Positions 27,731-37,025 of a DNA stretch of 64,000 nucleotides are shown one piece after another. The position numbers were made by a program, and so were the translations under genes. Source of the stretch: Algoriphagus terrigena DSM 22685. GTDB lineage: Bacteria; Bacteroidota; Bacteroidia; Cytophagales; Cyclobacteriaceae. How positions within the stretch are numbered: position 1 is the stretch's first letter; each line of letters begins with the position of its first letter. The notes below the pieces were generated by a model, which did no database searches, was not told the DNA's origin, and saw nothing but the letters and a program-made list of their open reading frames with translations. The stretch spans positions 62,001 through 126,000 of the forward strand of contig NZ_AUBW01000020.1 in NCBI RefSeq assembly GCF_000429445.1, given 5' to 3'.

Positions 27731-28144
27731 TTAGGATCGAAACCACTTGATCAGACGGCAGGTGTTGACGCCATTTTTGGATTCAAATTCGATCTCATCC
27801 ATGATCTTCTTAACCAAAATGATGCCTAAGCCGCCTTTGCGTTTTTCCACCATGACCTTTTTGAGGTCAGGAACCTCGTAATCCAGGATGTTGAAAGCCT
27901 CGCCTTGGTCGGTGATTTCAAAGATTAACTTTTGGTCAGAATCGATGACTTCCAGATGGATGATGTCCTGTGGATTGCAACCGTGAGAGTGGATGATCAG
28001 GTTTGCACAGACCTCTTCCACCGCCAGGGTGACCTGGTGTTTTTCGATTTCGTCTAAGGTGGCTCCACCCAGCGACTGCTGGAGAAACGCTCTCAGTTCC
28101 GAAAGAGCCGAAGTTTGGCAGGAGATGTTCAGTCTGTACTTCAT
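27731..28144 (-). CDS. RsbW/SpoIIAB-like HATPase (anti-sigma type kinase)
   Basis: A 137-residue GHKL ATPase of the serine-kinase regulator type. The N box is AVEEVCANLIIHSHG (Glu44, Asn48), the G1 box ITDQGEAFN, and the G2 box RKGGLGIILVKKIMDEI. In Bacillus such proteins bind a sigma factor or phosphorylate an RsbV-like STAS protein. The ATG at 28144 follows the upstream STAS stop by one base; an alternative TTG lies four codons earlier. No sigma factor gene is nearby, so the partner it releases is unknown. Third gene of the phosphatase-STAS-kinase set. Confidence 0.87.
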   Translation of the reverse strand: MKYRLNISCQTSALSELRAFLQQSLGGATLDEIEKHQVTLAVEEVCANLIIHSHGCNPQDIIHLEVIDSDQKLIFEITDQGEAFNILDYEVPDLKKVMVEKRKGGLGIILVKKIMDEIEFESKNGVNTCRLIKWFRS

Positions 28145-28145
28145 G

Positions 28146-28478
28146 TTATTCTGCAAATGCTGCTGCTCTGTCCGGGTAGATGGGGATCAGTTGATCCAGT
28201 CCCAGTATCCTGAACACCTCAAATACCCGCGGGGTGAGTTCGCAGATTTTCATACTGATCTCCTGATCTTGGAAATCCTCCAGATAGGACATAAACACGC
28301 CCAACCCAGCAGAGGAAATGTACTCTAGATTTTTGCCGTCAATGATCAGAGATTTGGTGCCGGAGGCTACGAGTTCCTGAATCGCTTCGTCCAGGATCAC
28401 GGAGTTGCTGGCGTCTACTTCTCCAAACAGGCTTAGGATGTCACTTCGATTTTCTTTTGTTTTTTCCAGACGAAGCAT
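28146..28478 (-). CDS. STAS-domain anti-sigma factor antagonist (RsbV-like)
   Basis: A 110-residue STAS protein. The conserved phosphoacceptor region LEYISSAGLGVF carries Ser55/Ser56 at the position phosphorylated in SpoIIAA/RsbV. The N-terminal strand-rich half (DILSLFGEVDASNS) matches the family. It is expected to be phosphorylated by the adjacent HATPase and dephosphorylated by the upstream PP2C phosphatase. Spacing is 15 bp from the phosphatase and 1 bp to the kinase. Confidence 0.9.
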   Translation of the reverse strand: MLRLEKTKENRSDILSLFGEVDASNSVILDEAIQELVASGTKSLIIDGKNLEYISSAGLGVFMSYLEDFQDQEISMKICELTPRVFEVFRILGLDQLIPIYPDRAAAFAE

Positions 28479-28493
28479 GGCTTACGGATTCTT

Positions 28494-30578
28494 TTACTGA
28501 TTAGTTTGGGCTACGGAATTTTGAAACTTTACGACCATCATCGAATAATCATCCTCGATCATGCCATCACCCCCTACAAAGACGTGAAGTGAATCGATAA
28601 GTTGGTTTTGAATTTCTTTTGGGCTTTTGTCGTGGTGGATTTCCACCAGACTTTTGATTCGCTCGAATCCGAACTGCTGACCCTTTTGGTTTTTGGCCTC
28701 CACGATTCCATCGGTGATCAATACCAGGATGTCCCCCGACTCATAGGCGAAGGTTTCTTCCTGAACGTGATTTTCATACTGCTTGTTTCTTAAAATCCCC
28801 AATCCCAACCCATCGGAAAACAAATAGTCCGATTTGGCTTCTTTGGCTTTGTATAATAAGGTCGGCACGTGCCCAGCTCGGGAGTGACATATTTTCTGTT
28901 CGGCGATATTGATCAGGAAAATCGAAGCTGTGATAAAATGGTTCCTTTCCAGGCATTTACCGAGGGCTGAGTTGGCCTTGATCATGAATTGGGCAGGGCT
29001 GAGGTTGAGCTGGATCAGACTTTGAAACACGCCTTTCATCTGCGCCATGTGAAATGCCGCCGAGGTCCCCTTGCCTGACACGTCCCCGATGATCAGCACA
29101 TACCTGTTTTCGTCTAGTTTATAAGTGTCGTAATAGTCCCCGCCGACCTCATCCGCAGCGTTGGAAAACGCGCAAATGTCGAACTCATCCGGATGATCCA
29201 ACTTGGCAGGAAGGAGGGCCTTTTGTACGCGCTGAGCGATCTTGAGCTCTTCCTGATATCGCTCGTTTTGGATGGCTTGGTTGAGAAGCCGGTGATTTTC
29301 CACCGCGATACATGCTTGCCGGACAAAGGTGCTGATGATATTGACCATCTCCTTATTGAACCCATCGCGCACTTCTTTACAAAGCACCATGCGGCCGATG
29401 GCGACTTTATTGATAACCAGGGGGATGAGAAGCGTCGATTCGTACCGGGGATGTTCCAGACGAACCAGCAGTGGCTGAAGCATCTCGGGCTGGTCTGTGG
29501 ATGCCCAGCCAATGGCTGACTTTTGGGTTTTGATCAATTCGGAGAGTTCTTCTTTAGTTGCCTCATCCAGAAATCTCAACTGATTGATGCCCTCAATTTG
29601 GCCTTCAGGATTGATCTCTATCCAAGCTCCATCAGAGTAAGAGGCGCTCATGCAGCTGTCCAGGAGGATATCCAACACCTGCTCTTCGTCGTCATCCGGC
29701 TGAATGGATTGGCTCAGACGCTGAAAATTGATCGCTTCGGTCAGCTTCTGCTCAAACACCGAGGAGGTGGGGAGATTGAACAGCGTGACCAAAAAGCTGA
29801 AAAGCGCGTAGGTGAAAATAAACATGAACAGGGCCATCAGGAACAGGTTGTCCGTAAGATTGACCTGATAGATTTCGGCCTCTCCATAGGCCAATAGCCG
29901 TTTGAACAGGTAGCCGGTGCAGACGAGCATCAAGAAAAGGAAAAGCAGCGACTTCCACTTTTCCTTGAACGTGAGGTAAGGAATCCACTTGAGGTTGCCC
30001 GATAGTACGATGATGATCGCAAAGAGGATGACCATCGCAAACAGGAAGCTGTAGTCGAAGTTGTTTTTGTTGAAAAAGACAAAGAACATCGCCAGAAGCA
30101 TGGCAAACTCGAAGGTCTGCCATTGTTGGACGACTTTTTTGTTTTTCTGATACAGGATCAGATGCTTCCAAAGCAACGCCGACGAAATCAGGAAAATCGC
30201 AGTGAGGGCAAAATTTACGTGGTAAAAGAAGTTTTTGAGAAAGGGCTCTGTCGCCAGCTTGCTATCTCCCATGGAGATGTAAAAAAGCTCTGTGATCAGG
30301 GCAATCCCAGTGGCAAAGATGCCGGTGGATGCGGCACGCCAGAGGAGATTTACAAAGTCGCCTTGGATGTTTTTGCCGACGGAATAATTGTAAAACCCAT
30401 ACAGCGTGAAGAAAAAGAGAATCTCCAGAATCCAGGTGATCTCGTCAGAAATACCCGAATCCATCTCGTTGATGATCCCAAAAAGTCTCACCAAGTCTAC
30501 AAACAGCAGGGCCAGCCAAACCAGAATGGCGAGGAGGACGCTGAGTTTGCCGATATGAATGGAGGGTAGCTTGACCAT
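28494..30578 (-). CDS. Membrane-bound GAF/PP2C phosphatase (RsbU/SpoIIE type)
   Basis: A 694-residue sensor phosphatase. About eight membrane helices fill residues 15-270. A GAF-like domain (about 285-430) is followed by the linker helix RYQEELKIAQRVQKALLP. A SpoIIE-type PP2C domain has the metal-binding motifs VGGDYYDTY, IIGDVSGKGTSAAF, SRAGHVPTLLY and VLITDGIVEAKN. It should dephosphorylate the STAS protein in response to a signal sensed by the membrane or GAF part. First of the three-gene partner-switching unit. Confidence 0.9.
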   Translation of the reverse strand: MVKLPSIHIGKLSVLLAILVWLALLFVDLVRLFGIINEMDSGISDEITWILEILFFFTLYGFYNYSVGKNIQGDFVNLLWRAASTGIFATGIALITELFYISMGDSKLATEPFLKNFFYHVNFALTAIFLISSALLWKHLILYQKNKKVVQQWQTFEFAMLLAMFFVFFNKNNFDYSFLFAMVILFAIIIVLSGNLKWIPYLTFKEKWKSLLFLFLMLVCTGYLFKRLLAYGEAEIYQVNLTDNLFLMALFMFIFTYALFSFLVTLFNLPTSSVFEQKLTEAINFQRLSQSIQPDDDEEQVLDILLDSCMSASYSDGAWIEINPEGQIEGINQLRFLDEATKEELSELIKTQKSAIGWASTDQPEMLQPLLVRLEHPRYESTLLIPLVINKVAIGRMVLCKEVRDGFNKEMVNIISTFVRQACIAVENHRLLNQAIQNERYQEELKIAQRVQKALLPAKLDHPDEFDICAFSNAADEVGGDYYDTYKLDENRYVLIIGDVSGKGTSAAFHMAQMKGVFQSLIQLNLSPAQFMIKANSALGKCLERNHFITASIFLINIAEQKICHSRAGHVPTLLYKAKEAKSDYLFSDGLGLGILRNKQYENHVQEETFAYESGDILVLITDGIVEAKNQKGQQFGFERIKSLVEIHHDKSPKEIQNQLIDSLHVFVGGDGMIEDDYSMMVVKFQNSVAQTNQ

Positions 30579-30674
30579 CAGAATGATTTGGCAATAATAC
30601 TGAAACTGAACTAATCCTGCTTAAAACCTGCGGGTTCAGTCAGCGAAGCCGAGTTAAAAGTTGCAAAGAAAAAA

Positions 30675-30986
30675 TCAAAGACAAATCAATTCTTCCACGA
30701 CACCTTTGCCTACTTTTTCTTCGATCAGGATCAGGACTTTGGAGCGGTTGAGCGTCAGTTCTTTCTTTACCGGGCCGGAAGTGAGTTTTACAAAAAGCTT
30801 TTTATCCTTGATAAAGACAGAAGAAGTGCGATCTGCGATCGTCTTGCCGACGATTTCCCCCCAGCTGCTGATCAGTTGTTTTTCTTTGAACTTGTCCTCG
30901 AGCCGGTAGGCTTTCAGGAGTTCATTGAATGCGGCCTCCAGCGGCGCGGCCTCTCTTTTTCTGCCTGGATTGGAATTGTAACTCAT
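30675..30986 (-). CDS. DUF721 (DciA-like) protein
   Basis: A 103-residue protein with the DUF721 core: LEAAFNELLKAYRLEDKFKE, then SSWGEIVGKTIADRTS and KLFVKLTSGPVKKELTLNR. Proteobacterial DciA, a larger member of this family, loads the replicative helicase; whether the short Bacteroidota form does the same is inference. It starts 4 bp after hemW ends. The 96 bp between it and the phosphatase gene shows no clear terminator. Confidence 0.85.
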   Translation of the reverse strand: MSYNSNPGRKREAAPLEAAFNELLKAYRLEDKFKEKQLISSWGEIVGKTIADRTSSVFIKDKKLFVKLTSGPVKKELTLNRSKVLILIEEKVGKGVVEELICL

Positions 30987-30990
30987 GGAT

Positions 30991-32112
30991 TCAGATGAAT
31001 AGTTCGGCTGCGATACTGTCAGCCAGCAGCATTCCCCGTTTGGTCAAAGATAGGATTTTACCGTCCCAAATCAGCCACCCCTGCTTTTCTAATTTCTCGA
31101 TCTCCTTCGACCTGCTTTCCAAAAGTGCGATGCCAAAGTCCTCGTCGAGTGCTGACGGTGAAAGCCCCCAAACCGTCCGCAAACCCGTCAAAATCCGGTC
31201 GTTGACTTGATCTTCGACCGAGGAGAGTTCTGCTTCGAAAGGGATTTTTCCCGATCCGATAGATTTGATGTAGCCTGGATTGGTGGAGGGATTCGATCCG
31301 CGGTTTTTTCCGTCAAAAGAATGAGCGCTCGGACCAAGACCGAGATAGGGAGTGCCTTTCCAGTAGTTGGTGTTGTGCAGCGCAAATTGCCCGGGCTTTC
31401 CAAAGTTGGAAATCTCATATTGGATATATCCCGCTTTGTCGGTCTGCTCTTGTAGCCATTCAAACTGCTCAGCGACAAAGTCTTCGTCTGCGGGCTGAAA
31501 TAGGCCTTTTTCGGTCCATTTTCCCAAAGCGGTCTTTGGCTCAACTGTCAGCGAGTAAGCCGAGATATGACCTGAATCCTGACGCAGTGCTTCCGCCAGA
31601 TCTTTTTCCCATAGCGAATGGTCAGTGTGCGGAAAACCGTAAATCAGATCAATAGAGAACTTTTCGAATCCCGCTTTTCTGCCCGAGGAAATGGCGTCTA
31701 AGGCCTCTTTGGCGGAGTGCGCCCGATTGTAAAACCGAAGCACTTCCTCCTGAAAACTCTGTATTCCCAGGCTGAGTCGGTCAATTCCCAGCGACTTCCA
31801 GTTGTTTAGATTTTCCTCCGAAAGGTCATCTGGATTGGCTTCCAGCGTGACTTCTTTCAGATCCAAAGCGAAATGGTCCCGGATCTTTGCCAGCAAAAAT
31901 CCCAACTGTTTCTCTGAAAGTAGCGAAGGTGTGCCTCCTCCAAAATAAATTGTTTCGACGGTCTGGCCGAGGAGGAATTCTTTTCGCAGTGCGATCTCCT
32001 CCGCGATCGCCGCCACCAGGGAGTCGATGCCGCTCAGATTCGTGCTGAAGTGGAAGTCGCAATAGTGACAAGCCTGCCTGCAAAATGGAATGTGGATGTA
32101 GATGCCTGCCAA
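30991..32112 (-). CDS. hemW: HemW-like radical SAM heme chaperone
   Basis: A 373-residue radical-SAM protein of the coproporphyrinogen-oxidase-like group. The iron-sulfur motif CRQACHYC near residues 11-18 is followed by FGGGTPSLL and EANPDDL. The HemW-specific HNTNYW motif (about residues 239-244) is present; it is used for heme binding and separates HemW from true HemN. It probably inserts heme into respiratory proteins. Confidence 0.9.
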   Translation of the reverse strand: MAGIYIHIPFCRQACHYCDFHFSTNLSGIDSLVAAIAEEIALRKEFLLGQTVETIYFGGGTPSLLSEKQLGFLLAKIRDHFALDLKEVTLEANPDDLSEENLNNWKSLGIDRLSLGIQSFQEEVLRFYNRAHSAKEALDAISSGRKAGFEKFSIDLIYGFPHTDHSLWEKDLAEALRQDSGHISAYSLTVEPKTALGKWTEKGLFQPADEDFVAEQFEWLQEQTDKAGYIQYEISNFGKPGQFALHNTNYWKGTPYLGLGPSAHSFDGKNRGSNPSTNPGYIKSIGSGKIPFEAELSSVEDQVNDRILTGLRTVWGLSPSALDEDFGIALLESRSKEIEKLEKQGWLIWDGKILSLTKRGMLLADSIAAELFI

Positions 32113-32157
32113 GTGAATTCAATTAACTTGCGAATATAATCAATCCTCAATTGTGCC

Positions 32158-33858
32158 TTGAAGTCCCGGTTTTTGACGGTCTTATTTTTACTGACTTTTG
32201 GAAAGGCTGCATGCCTTGGACAGACGGTATTTAGAGTCTGCTGGGATGATTTGGAAAATGGACAAAGTAAGGAAGTCCGCGATTTTTCGGAGAGAAGCCA
32301 GGCCGAACATCTGGCCGATTCGGTTTCCAAAGTCTTTCAAAGCCAGGGCTTTTTGGAAGGGAGCTTTGGTGAGACCTACAAAACCGACACGCTGGTATTC
32401 AACTGGGAGCCCGGCAGACTCTTTCGCTGGTCGGAAATTAAATTGGGGAATGTGCCCGAGTCTTTTACGGAGCAACTTGGGAAGCCTGAGCTAAGCTATG
32501 CCGCTCCATATCAATGGATAGAAAAGGGCCTCGAGCTCGCAGAGAACTCCGGATATCCTTTTGCTGAACTGAAACTTGACAGTCTGCAGATCAGAGACAG
32601 CTTGCTCTCTGGACAGATGGATTATACCCCGGGGCCTTTGATCACCTGGGACAGCCTGGCGATCGCGGGAGAAAGCAAGACAAAGGTCACGTATTTGCAA
32701 ATGGTCTCGGGGCTGCGCCCAGGTGCTCCTTTTTCGCAAAAGCAACTCTCCAAATCGGCGCAGACGATCCAAAGGTCGCCGTATTTCACGCTGGCAGGTT
32801 CGCCGGAATTGTCTTTTCAGACCCAGCAGGCTAACCCCATTTTTACGCTTCAGGACCGGAGAGTCAATGTTTTTGACGGGGTGATCGGGCTTTTGCCCAA
32901 TGAAAATGAACCTGGGAAAGTTTTGATCACCGGGGAAGTGGATCTTCGATTGTATCATTTAGCGGGGAAGGGGCGTGATTTTTCGATCCAGTGGCAGCGG
33001 CTCAATATTCAGTCACAATCGCTCGAGATACGCGCCAAGGAAGCGTTTGTGTTTAGGTCTCCGCTGGACGTGGAAGTTGGGTTTTCGCTGCTAAAGCAAG
33101 ACTCCAGCTTTGTCAATCGGACATTTGAGTTGGATTTTGGATATCGGATATCGGATGCGGGATATTTCAATTTTTTCACCCGGAGGCAAGCCGGAGATTT
33201 GATTTCGGTGGGGGAGTTTGAGACGGATCAAACACTGCCCTCGGCCATTGACTACCGATGGAATCAGTACGGGATCGGTGTGGATTGGGATAAGCTTGAC
33301 TCTCCTGTGTCTCCCAGACGGGGGACGAGGATTCAGGGGCAATTTTCCCTTGGCAACAAGAAGATTCTTGAAAATACCGGCCTGCCTGAGGAAGCGTACG
33401 CGGGGCTGGACGCATCCACTCCGCAATACCAGGGCTGGTTTTCCGGTGAAAAGCACATTTACATCAAACCGGCCTGGGGAATGTGGCTCAGAGGCGTGGG
33501 CGGTTTTATGGAGAATGAAAATCTGTTCTTGAATGAACTGTTTCGGTTGGGTGGGCTGAAGAGCATCCGGGGATTCAATGAGAAGTATTTTTATGCAAAG
33601 CGCTTCGGGTATATCAATTTCGAGCAGCGGCTGTTTTTCGACCAAAATTCCTTTCTGGTTGTGTTTGCCGATATGGGGATCCTTGACAATCCGTACGAAG
33701 TCCAAAAAATTGATCACCCTTTTTCATTTGGGACGGGAATCAATTTGGACACTGACGGAGGATTATTCAGTTTTGTGTTTGCGTTGGGCGAGTCAAACAC
33801 CCAGCCCTTGTCTTTCTCCTATTCCAGAATCCATTTTGGCTATCTGGCCAGGTTTTAG
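32158..33858 (+). CDS. Omp85-superfamily outer-membrane protein with POTRA domain
   Basis: A 566-residue predicted outer-membrane protein. A signal peptide of about 21 residues (MKSRFLTVLFLLTFGKAACLG) is followed by a POTRA-like region around residues 155-220 (KVTYLQMVSGLRPGAPFSQKQLSKSAQ..SPYF). A C-terminal barrel carries the lid-loop motif LGGLKSIRGFNEKYF and ends in the aromatic RF. It resembles BamA/TamA/ShlB proteins, but which branch is unclear and it is shorter than BamA. The start codon is TTG, since no ATG gives the signal peptide. The DUF4271 gene follows 16 bp later. Confidence 0.8.
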   Translation: MKSRFLTVLFLLTFGKAACLGQTVFRVCWDDLENGQSKEVRDFSERSQAEHLADSVSKVFQSQGFLEGSFGETYKTDTLVFNWEPGRLFRWSEIKLGNVPESFTEQLGKPELSYAAPYQWIEKGLELAENSGYPFAELKLDSLQIRDSLLSGQMDYTPGPLITWDSLAIAGESKTKVTYLQMVSGLRPGAPFSQKQLSKSAQTIQRSPYFTLAGSPELSFQTQQANPIFTLQDRRVNVFDGVIGLLPNENEPGKVLITGEVDLRLYHLAGKGRDFSIQWQRLNIQSQSLEIRAKEAFVFRSPLDVEVGFSLLKQDSSFVNRTFELDFGYRISDAGYFNFFTRRQAGDLISVGEFETDQTLPSAIDYRWNQYGIGVDWDKLDSPVSPRRGTRIQGQFSLGNKKILENTGLPEEAYAGLDASTPQYQGWFSGEKHIYIKPAWGMWLRGVGGFMENENLFLNELFRLGGLKSIRGFNEKYFYAKRFGYINFEQRLFFDQNSFLVVFADMGILDNPYEVQKIDHPFSFGTGINLDTDGGLFSFVFALGESNTQPLSFSYSRIHFGYLARF

Positions 33859-33874
33859 CGGTTCAATTAATTCT

Positions 33875-34984
33875 ATGCCTAAAGTTCGGTTGCTCGTTTT
33901 TTTTTGGTTTACTCTGAGTTTTGGCGCAAATGCCCAGATTTTGGAGAATTATGACGGACTATGGAGGTCTGCGCGCGAGGAATCCTGGCTGGGGAGCAAC
34001 AACCAATTGGAGTTGAAGGTTGACTTAAAGAGTTTCCCAGAATCCGAACTCAGAATCAAACTGCCAGCTAAATCGACGGTTTTTATTGATGGAAAACTAT
34101 GGCAGTTGACCTTGGGAGACACGGTGTTTTTCAGGTCGGTCAAAGAGTTTCAGACGGAATTTGGAAAGGATTTGGTCGATGTCACAGTAGTAAGTCCCAA
34201 TCTTGGGCCCAAAAAGACCAGTATCAAGAAAGTACTTGGGAGAAATAATTTGGACGAAACGCTGATCGGCCCGGAAGGGAATCCGGTAGTCGGCCGCTTT
34301 GTACCGCAGCCGGTAAAGGACTTTTATTTTACGGCGCTGTTCATCATCCTGTTCTTTATAGCGCTCTATAAATTGGCTTATCCGTATCTCCTGGCCATGA
34401 TGCTACAGCCGCTTTCGGTGATCAGTGCGGAGGATTTCTCTGACAGTGGCAACCTGCAAAAGTTTTTTTCCTTTGACGTCATTTTCTACGTTTTGATCGT
34501 GGCGATGATGATTTCCCAAGGTGCAGTCACGGGATTGGTAGTATTCAGGAAAGATTGGTTGGACACTTGGGTCGGACTAGACTATTCCTCTCTTTTATTG
34601 ATATGGCTGGTTGGAGCTTTTGGGTTGTTGCTGTTTACAATTGTCAAATTTATCGGCATTCGATTGTTATCTTATCTGTTCGATCTGGGCAAGTCCGAGT
34701 TCTCCCATTTTTTTTACCTGTTGAGATTGATTGTTTTTGGCAGTTCGGCAGTATTGTTGGTGGGAGCGTATTTTGTGTCAAACAATTTTAGTGGGCTTGA
34801 AAGAGCCTTTTCAATTCTATTTTCGGGCTTTTTCTGGTTTTACATTATCGGGGTGCTTGGATTGTTCCTGATTATGATGAGTAGGTTGAGTTTTAAGAAA
34901 TATCATTTATTTACTTACCTTTGCATCGCGGAATTAGTGCCTTTTCTAATCCTAGCAAAATGGATTATGGCTCTAGGTCAGTGA
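33875..34984 (+). CDS. DUF4271 membrane protein
   Basis: A 369-residue protein. A signal-like segment (MPKVRLLVFFWFTLSFGANA) and a ~120-residue soluble domain are followed by about eight hydrophobic helices from residue 150 to the end. I recognise it as the Bacteroidota DUF4271 protein usually found next to hemD; no function is established. The same frame is open for 99 codons upstream, but that part lies inside the Omp85 gene and has no coding character, so the ATG at 33875 is used. Confidence 0.82.
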   Translation: MPKVRLLVFFWFTLSFGANAQILENYDGLWRSAREESWLGSNNQLELKVDLKSFPESELRIKLPAKSTVFIDGKLWQLTLGDTVFFRSVKEFQTEFGKDLVDVTVVSPNLGPKKTSIKKVLGRNNLDETLIGPEGNPVVGRFVPQPVKDFYFTALFIILFFIALYKLAYPYLLAMMLQPLSVISAEDFSDSGNLQKFFSFDVIFYVLIVAMMISQGAVTGLVVFRKDWLDTWVGLDYSSLLLIWLVGAFGLLLFTIVKFIGIRLLSYLFDLGKSEFSHFFYLLRLIVFGSSAVLLVGAYFVSNNFSGLERAFSILFSGFFWFYIIGVLGLFLIMMSRLSFKKYHLFTYLCIAELVPFLILAKWIMALGQ

Positions 34985-35017
34985 GAGTATCGAACTATAA
35001 TTAAGGAATCTATTAGC

Positions 35018-35791
35018 ATGAGTGCAGCTCCAAAAGATCGCTTTAAACCAGTAAAGAGTATCCTAGTTTCCCAGCCTAAGCCAACCGATGCTAATTCCCC
35101 TTACCTCGCATTGGCAGAGAAGTATAAACTCAAGATTGACTTCAGGCAATTTATCAAAGTGGAGCCGGTTCCGCCCAAGGAATTCAGGAAGCAGAAAATC
35201 GACATTCTGAAGCATACAGCGATTATTTTTACCAGTCGCAATGCGATCGATCATTTCTTTGCGATCTGCAAGGATTTCAAGATCGAAATGCCTGCCGAAA
35301 TGAAATACTTCTGTATCTCTGATCAGACGGCGCATTACCTTCAGAAATATATCGTGATCCGCAAGCGTAAGCTTTTCGTGGGGCAAAAGACTGCTGAGGA
35401 TCTTTTTGATTATTTCAAAAAACACAAGAACGAAAAATATCTTTTTCCATGCTCCGATATCCGCAAAGACGATATCCCAGGCTATATGGAAAAGCACGGA
35501 ATTGCATTTACAGAGGCCATTATTTATCACACCGTAGCGGCAGATCTGTCTGACCTGGCGGACGTGAAGTATGATATCCTGGCGTTTTTCAGTCCTTCGG
35601 GTATTAAATCCCTCAAAAGCAATTTCCCCGATTTTGTGCAGGGAAATACGAGAATCGCGGCATTCGGGCCTACGACGGCACAGGCTGTTCGGGATATGGA
35701 GCTGATATTGGATGTCGAAGCCCCGATGCCAAATGCTCCCAGTATGACGGGGGCGCTGGAACTTTATATCAAAAAGGCCAATAATTTGTAA
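35018..35791 (+). CDS. hemD: Uroporphyrinogen-III synthase
   Basis: A 257-residue two-lobed HemD-family protein with the weakly conserved family marks KHTAIIFTSRNAIDHFF in the first lobe, and LAFFSPSGIKSLKSNF and AAFGPTTAQAVRDM in the second. It cyclises hydroxymethylbilane in heme synthesis. HemD proteins diverge strongly; the Bacteroidota context next to DUF4271 and upstream of porP supports the call. The other heme genes are not in this window. Confidence 0.87.
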   Translation: MSAAPKDRFKPVKSILVSQPKPTDANSPYLALAEKYKLKIDFRQFIKVEPVPPKEFRKQKIDILKHTAIIFTSRNAIDHFFAICKDFKIEMPAEMKYFCISDQTAHYLQKYIVIRKRKLFVGQKTAEDLFDYFKKHKNEKYLFPCSDIRKDDIPGYMEKHGIAFTEAIIYHTVAADLSDLADVKYDILAFFSPSGIKSLKSNFPDFVQGNTRIAAFGPTTAQAVRDMELILDVEAPMPNAPSMTGALELYIKKANNL

Positions 35792-35864
35792 ATCTTAGAA
35801 TCATTTGCTGTGGTTTTTCAGTTTAAATTCCTACACTAGTTTAAAATTGAGACGCTTCAACCAA

Positions 35865-36845
35865 ATGACTACCAAAAGCCGATTGGATAATTTTTTAAAG
35901 CTGGGAATTTCATTGATTCTGTTTTTAGGTGCAGGATACGCCCAAGCTCAGCAGGACGCACAGTTTACCCAATACATGTACAACGGCATGTTCTACAATC
36001 CTGCATTTGCGGGAAAGGAGAGTGGGTATCGATTTTCGGCCTTACACCGCTCTCAATGGGCGGGTTACTCCACGAGCACAGGCCAGGGAGGAGCTCCCGT
36101 TACCCAGTTGATAACAGCCCAGGGAAGGTTGGACGCCAAGAATATTGGCTATGGACTTTCAATAGTCAATGATCAAATTGGCGCTTCGGGTAACCTCGAG
36201 GTCAACCTCAAGGCGGCCTATCACAAGAAAATCAAGCGGGCGACACTCAGCGTCGGAGGATATGTGGGGATGTTTTCGAGCTCGTTAGACTATGGTGAAC
36301 TGGTCGTGGTGAATCCCGAGCCAAATTTGCCACAGTCAGGAAAAGAAAGCCAGCTTGCATTGGACTTTGGAGCGGGGATATTATATGACAGAGGCAATTA
36401 TTATCTGGGCCTAAGTTCGAAGCACTTGAATCAGCCTACTTTTGATTTTGGGGATGCTACTTACGCCAATCAGCTGAAAAATCACTCGTACTTTCTTTTT
36501 GGGTACCGTGTACGGCCAATTGGTCAATTGAGAATAGAACCAAATCTCCTGATTAAAGCAGTATCCTTCAATAATTTTTCCTACGATGTGAGCGTTATGG
36601 CAACACATCAAAATAAAATCAACGGAGGAATATCCTATAGAGGAGAAGAGTCTATTTCTTTGATCCTGGGTTACAGTATGTTAAGGGATAATTCACTGAA
36701 ATTGGGTTATGCTTTCGATTTGGTCACAGGAGGATTGGAAGCCAAATCACCTACCAGCCATGAGTTAATGTTGAGGTATGTTCTTCCTACATCAAATAGG
36801 GAAGTGGAGCGGGTGATTCAGAGAACCCCGAGATTCAGATTTTAA
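35865..36845 (+). CDS. porP: T9SS outer-membrane protein of the PorP/SprF family
   Basis: A 326-residue beta-barrel protein with signal peptide MTTKSRLDNFLKLGISLILF ending near AQAQ. It then has the family hallmark DAQFTQYMYNGMFYNPAFAG and ALHRSQWAGY. PorP/SprF-type proteins are outer-membrane partners of the type IX secretion motor and also help attach SprB-type adhesins. The frame is open 20 codons upstream; the ATG at 35865 is chosen for the signal peptide. It precedes gldK in the same order as porP-porK in Porphyromonas, which supports a core rather than an accessory copy. Confidence 0.92.
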   Translation: MTTKSRLDNFLKLGISLILFLGAGYAQAQQDAQFTQYMYNGMFYNPAFAGKESGYRFSALHRSQWAGYSTSTGQGGAPVTQLITAQGRLDAKNIGYGLSIVNDQIGASGNLEVNLKAAYHKKIKRATLSVGGYVGMFSSSLDYGELVVVNPEPNLPQSGKESQLALDFGAGILYDRGNYYLGLSSKHLNQPTFDFGDATYANQLKNHSYFLFGYRVRPIGQLRIEPNLLIKAVSFNNFSYDVSVMATHQNKINGGISYRGEESISLILGYSMLRDNSLKLGYAFDLVTGGLEAKSPTSHELMLRYVLPTSNREVERVIQRTPRFRF

Positions 36846-37025
36846 TTTCTTAAATTTAAACTGAAGCGAAGCTGCGAAGCCCATAACGTTTGGTTTACAA
36901 AAAGGGTTAAAATTGGCAGGTTATTTGCATTATTGCGCCTAATTCATCTAAATTTCGATCTTTAAAAAGATTTTAGATTGGGCAAGAAATTGATGATTTC
37001 AAAAACGTCATTTATGTATAAAGAA

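Noticed and set aside
33139..33168. GGATATCGGATATCGG tract resembling the GGATG words at 18244
   Set aside because: It lies in frame inside the Omp85 gene and the shared word is only 12 nt, which recurs by chance many times in 64 kb.
33578..33874. Long N-terminal extension of the DUF4271 frame
   Set aside because: It overlaps the end of the Omp85 gene and lacks coding character; the signal-like start is at 33875.
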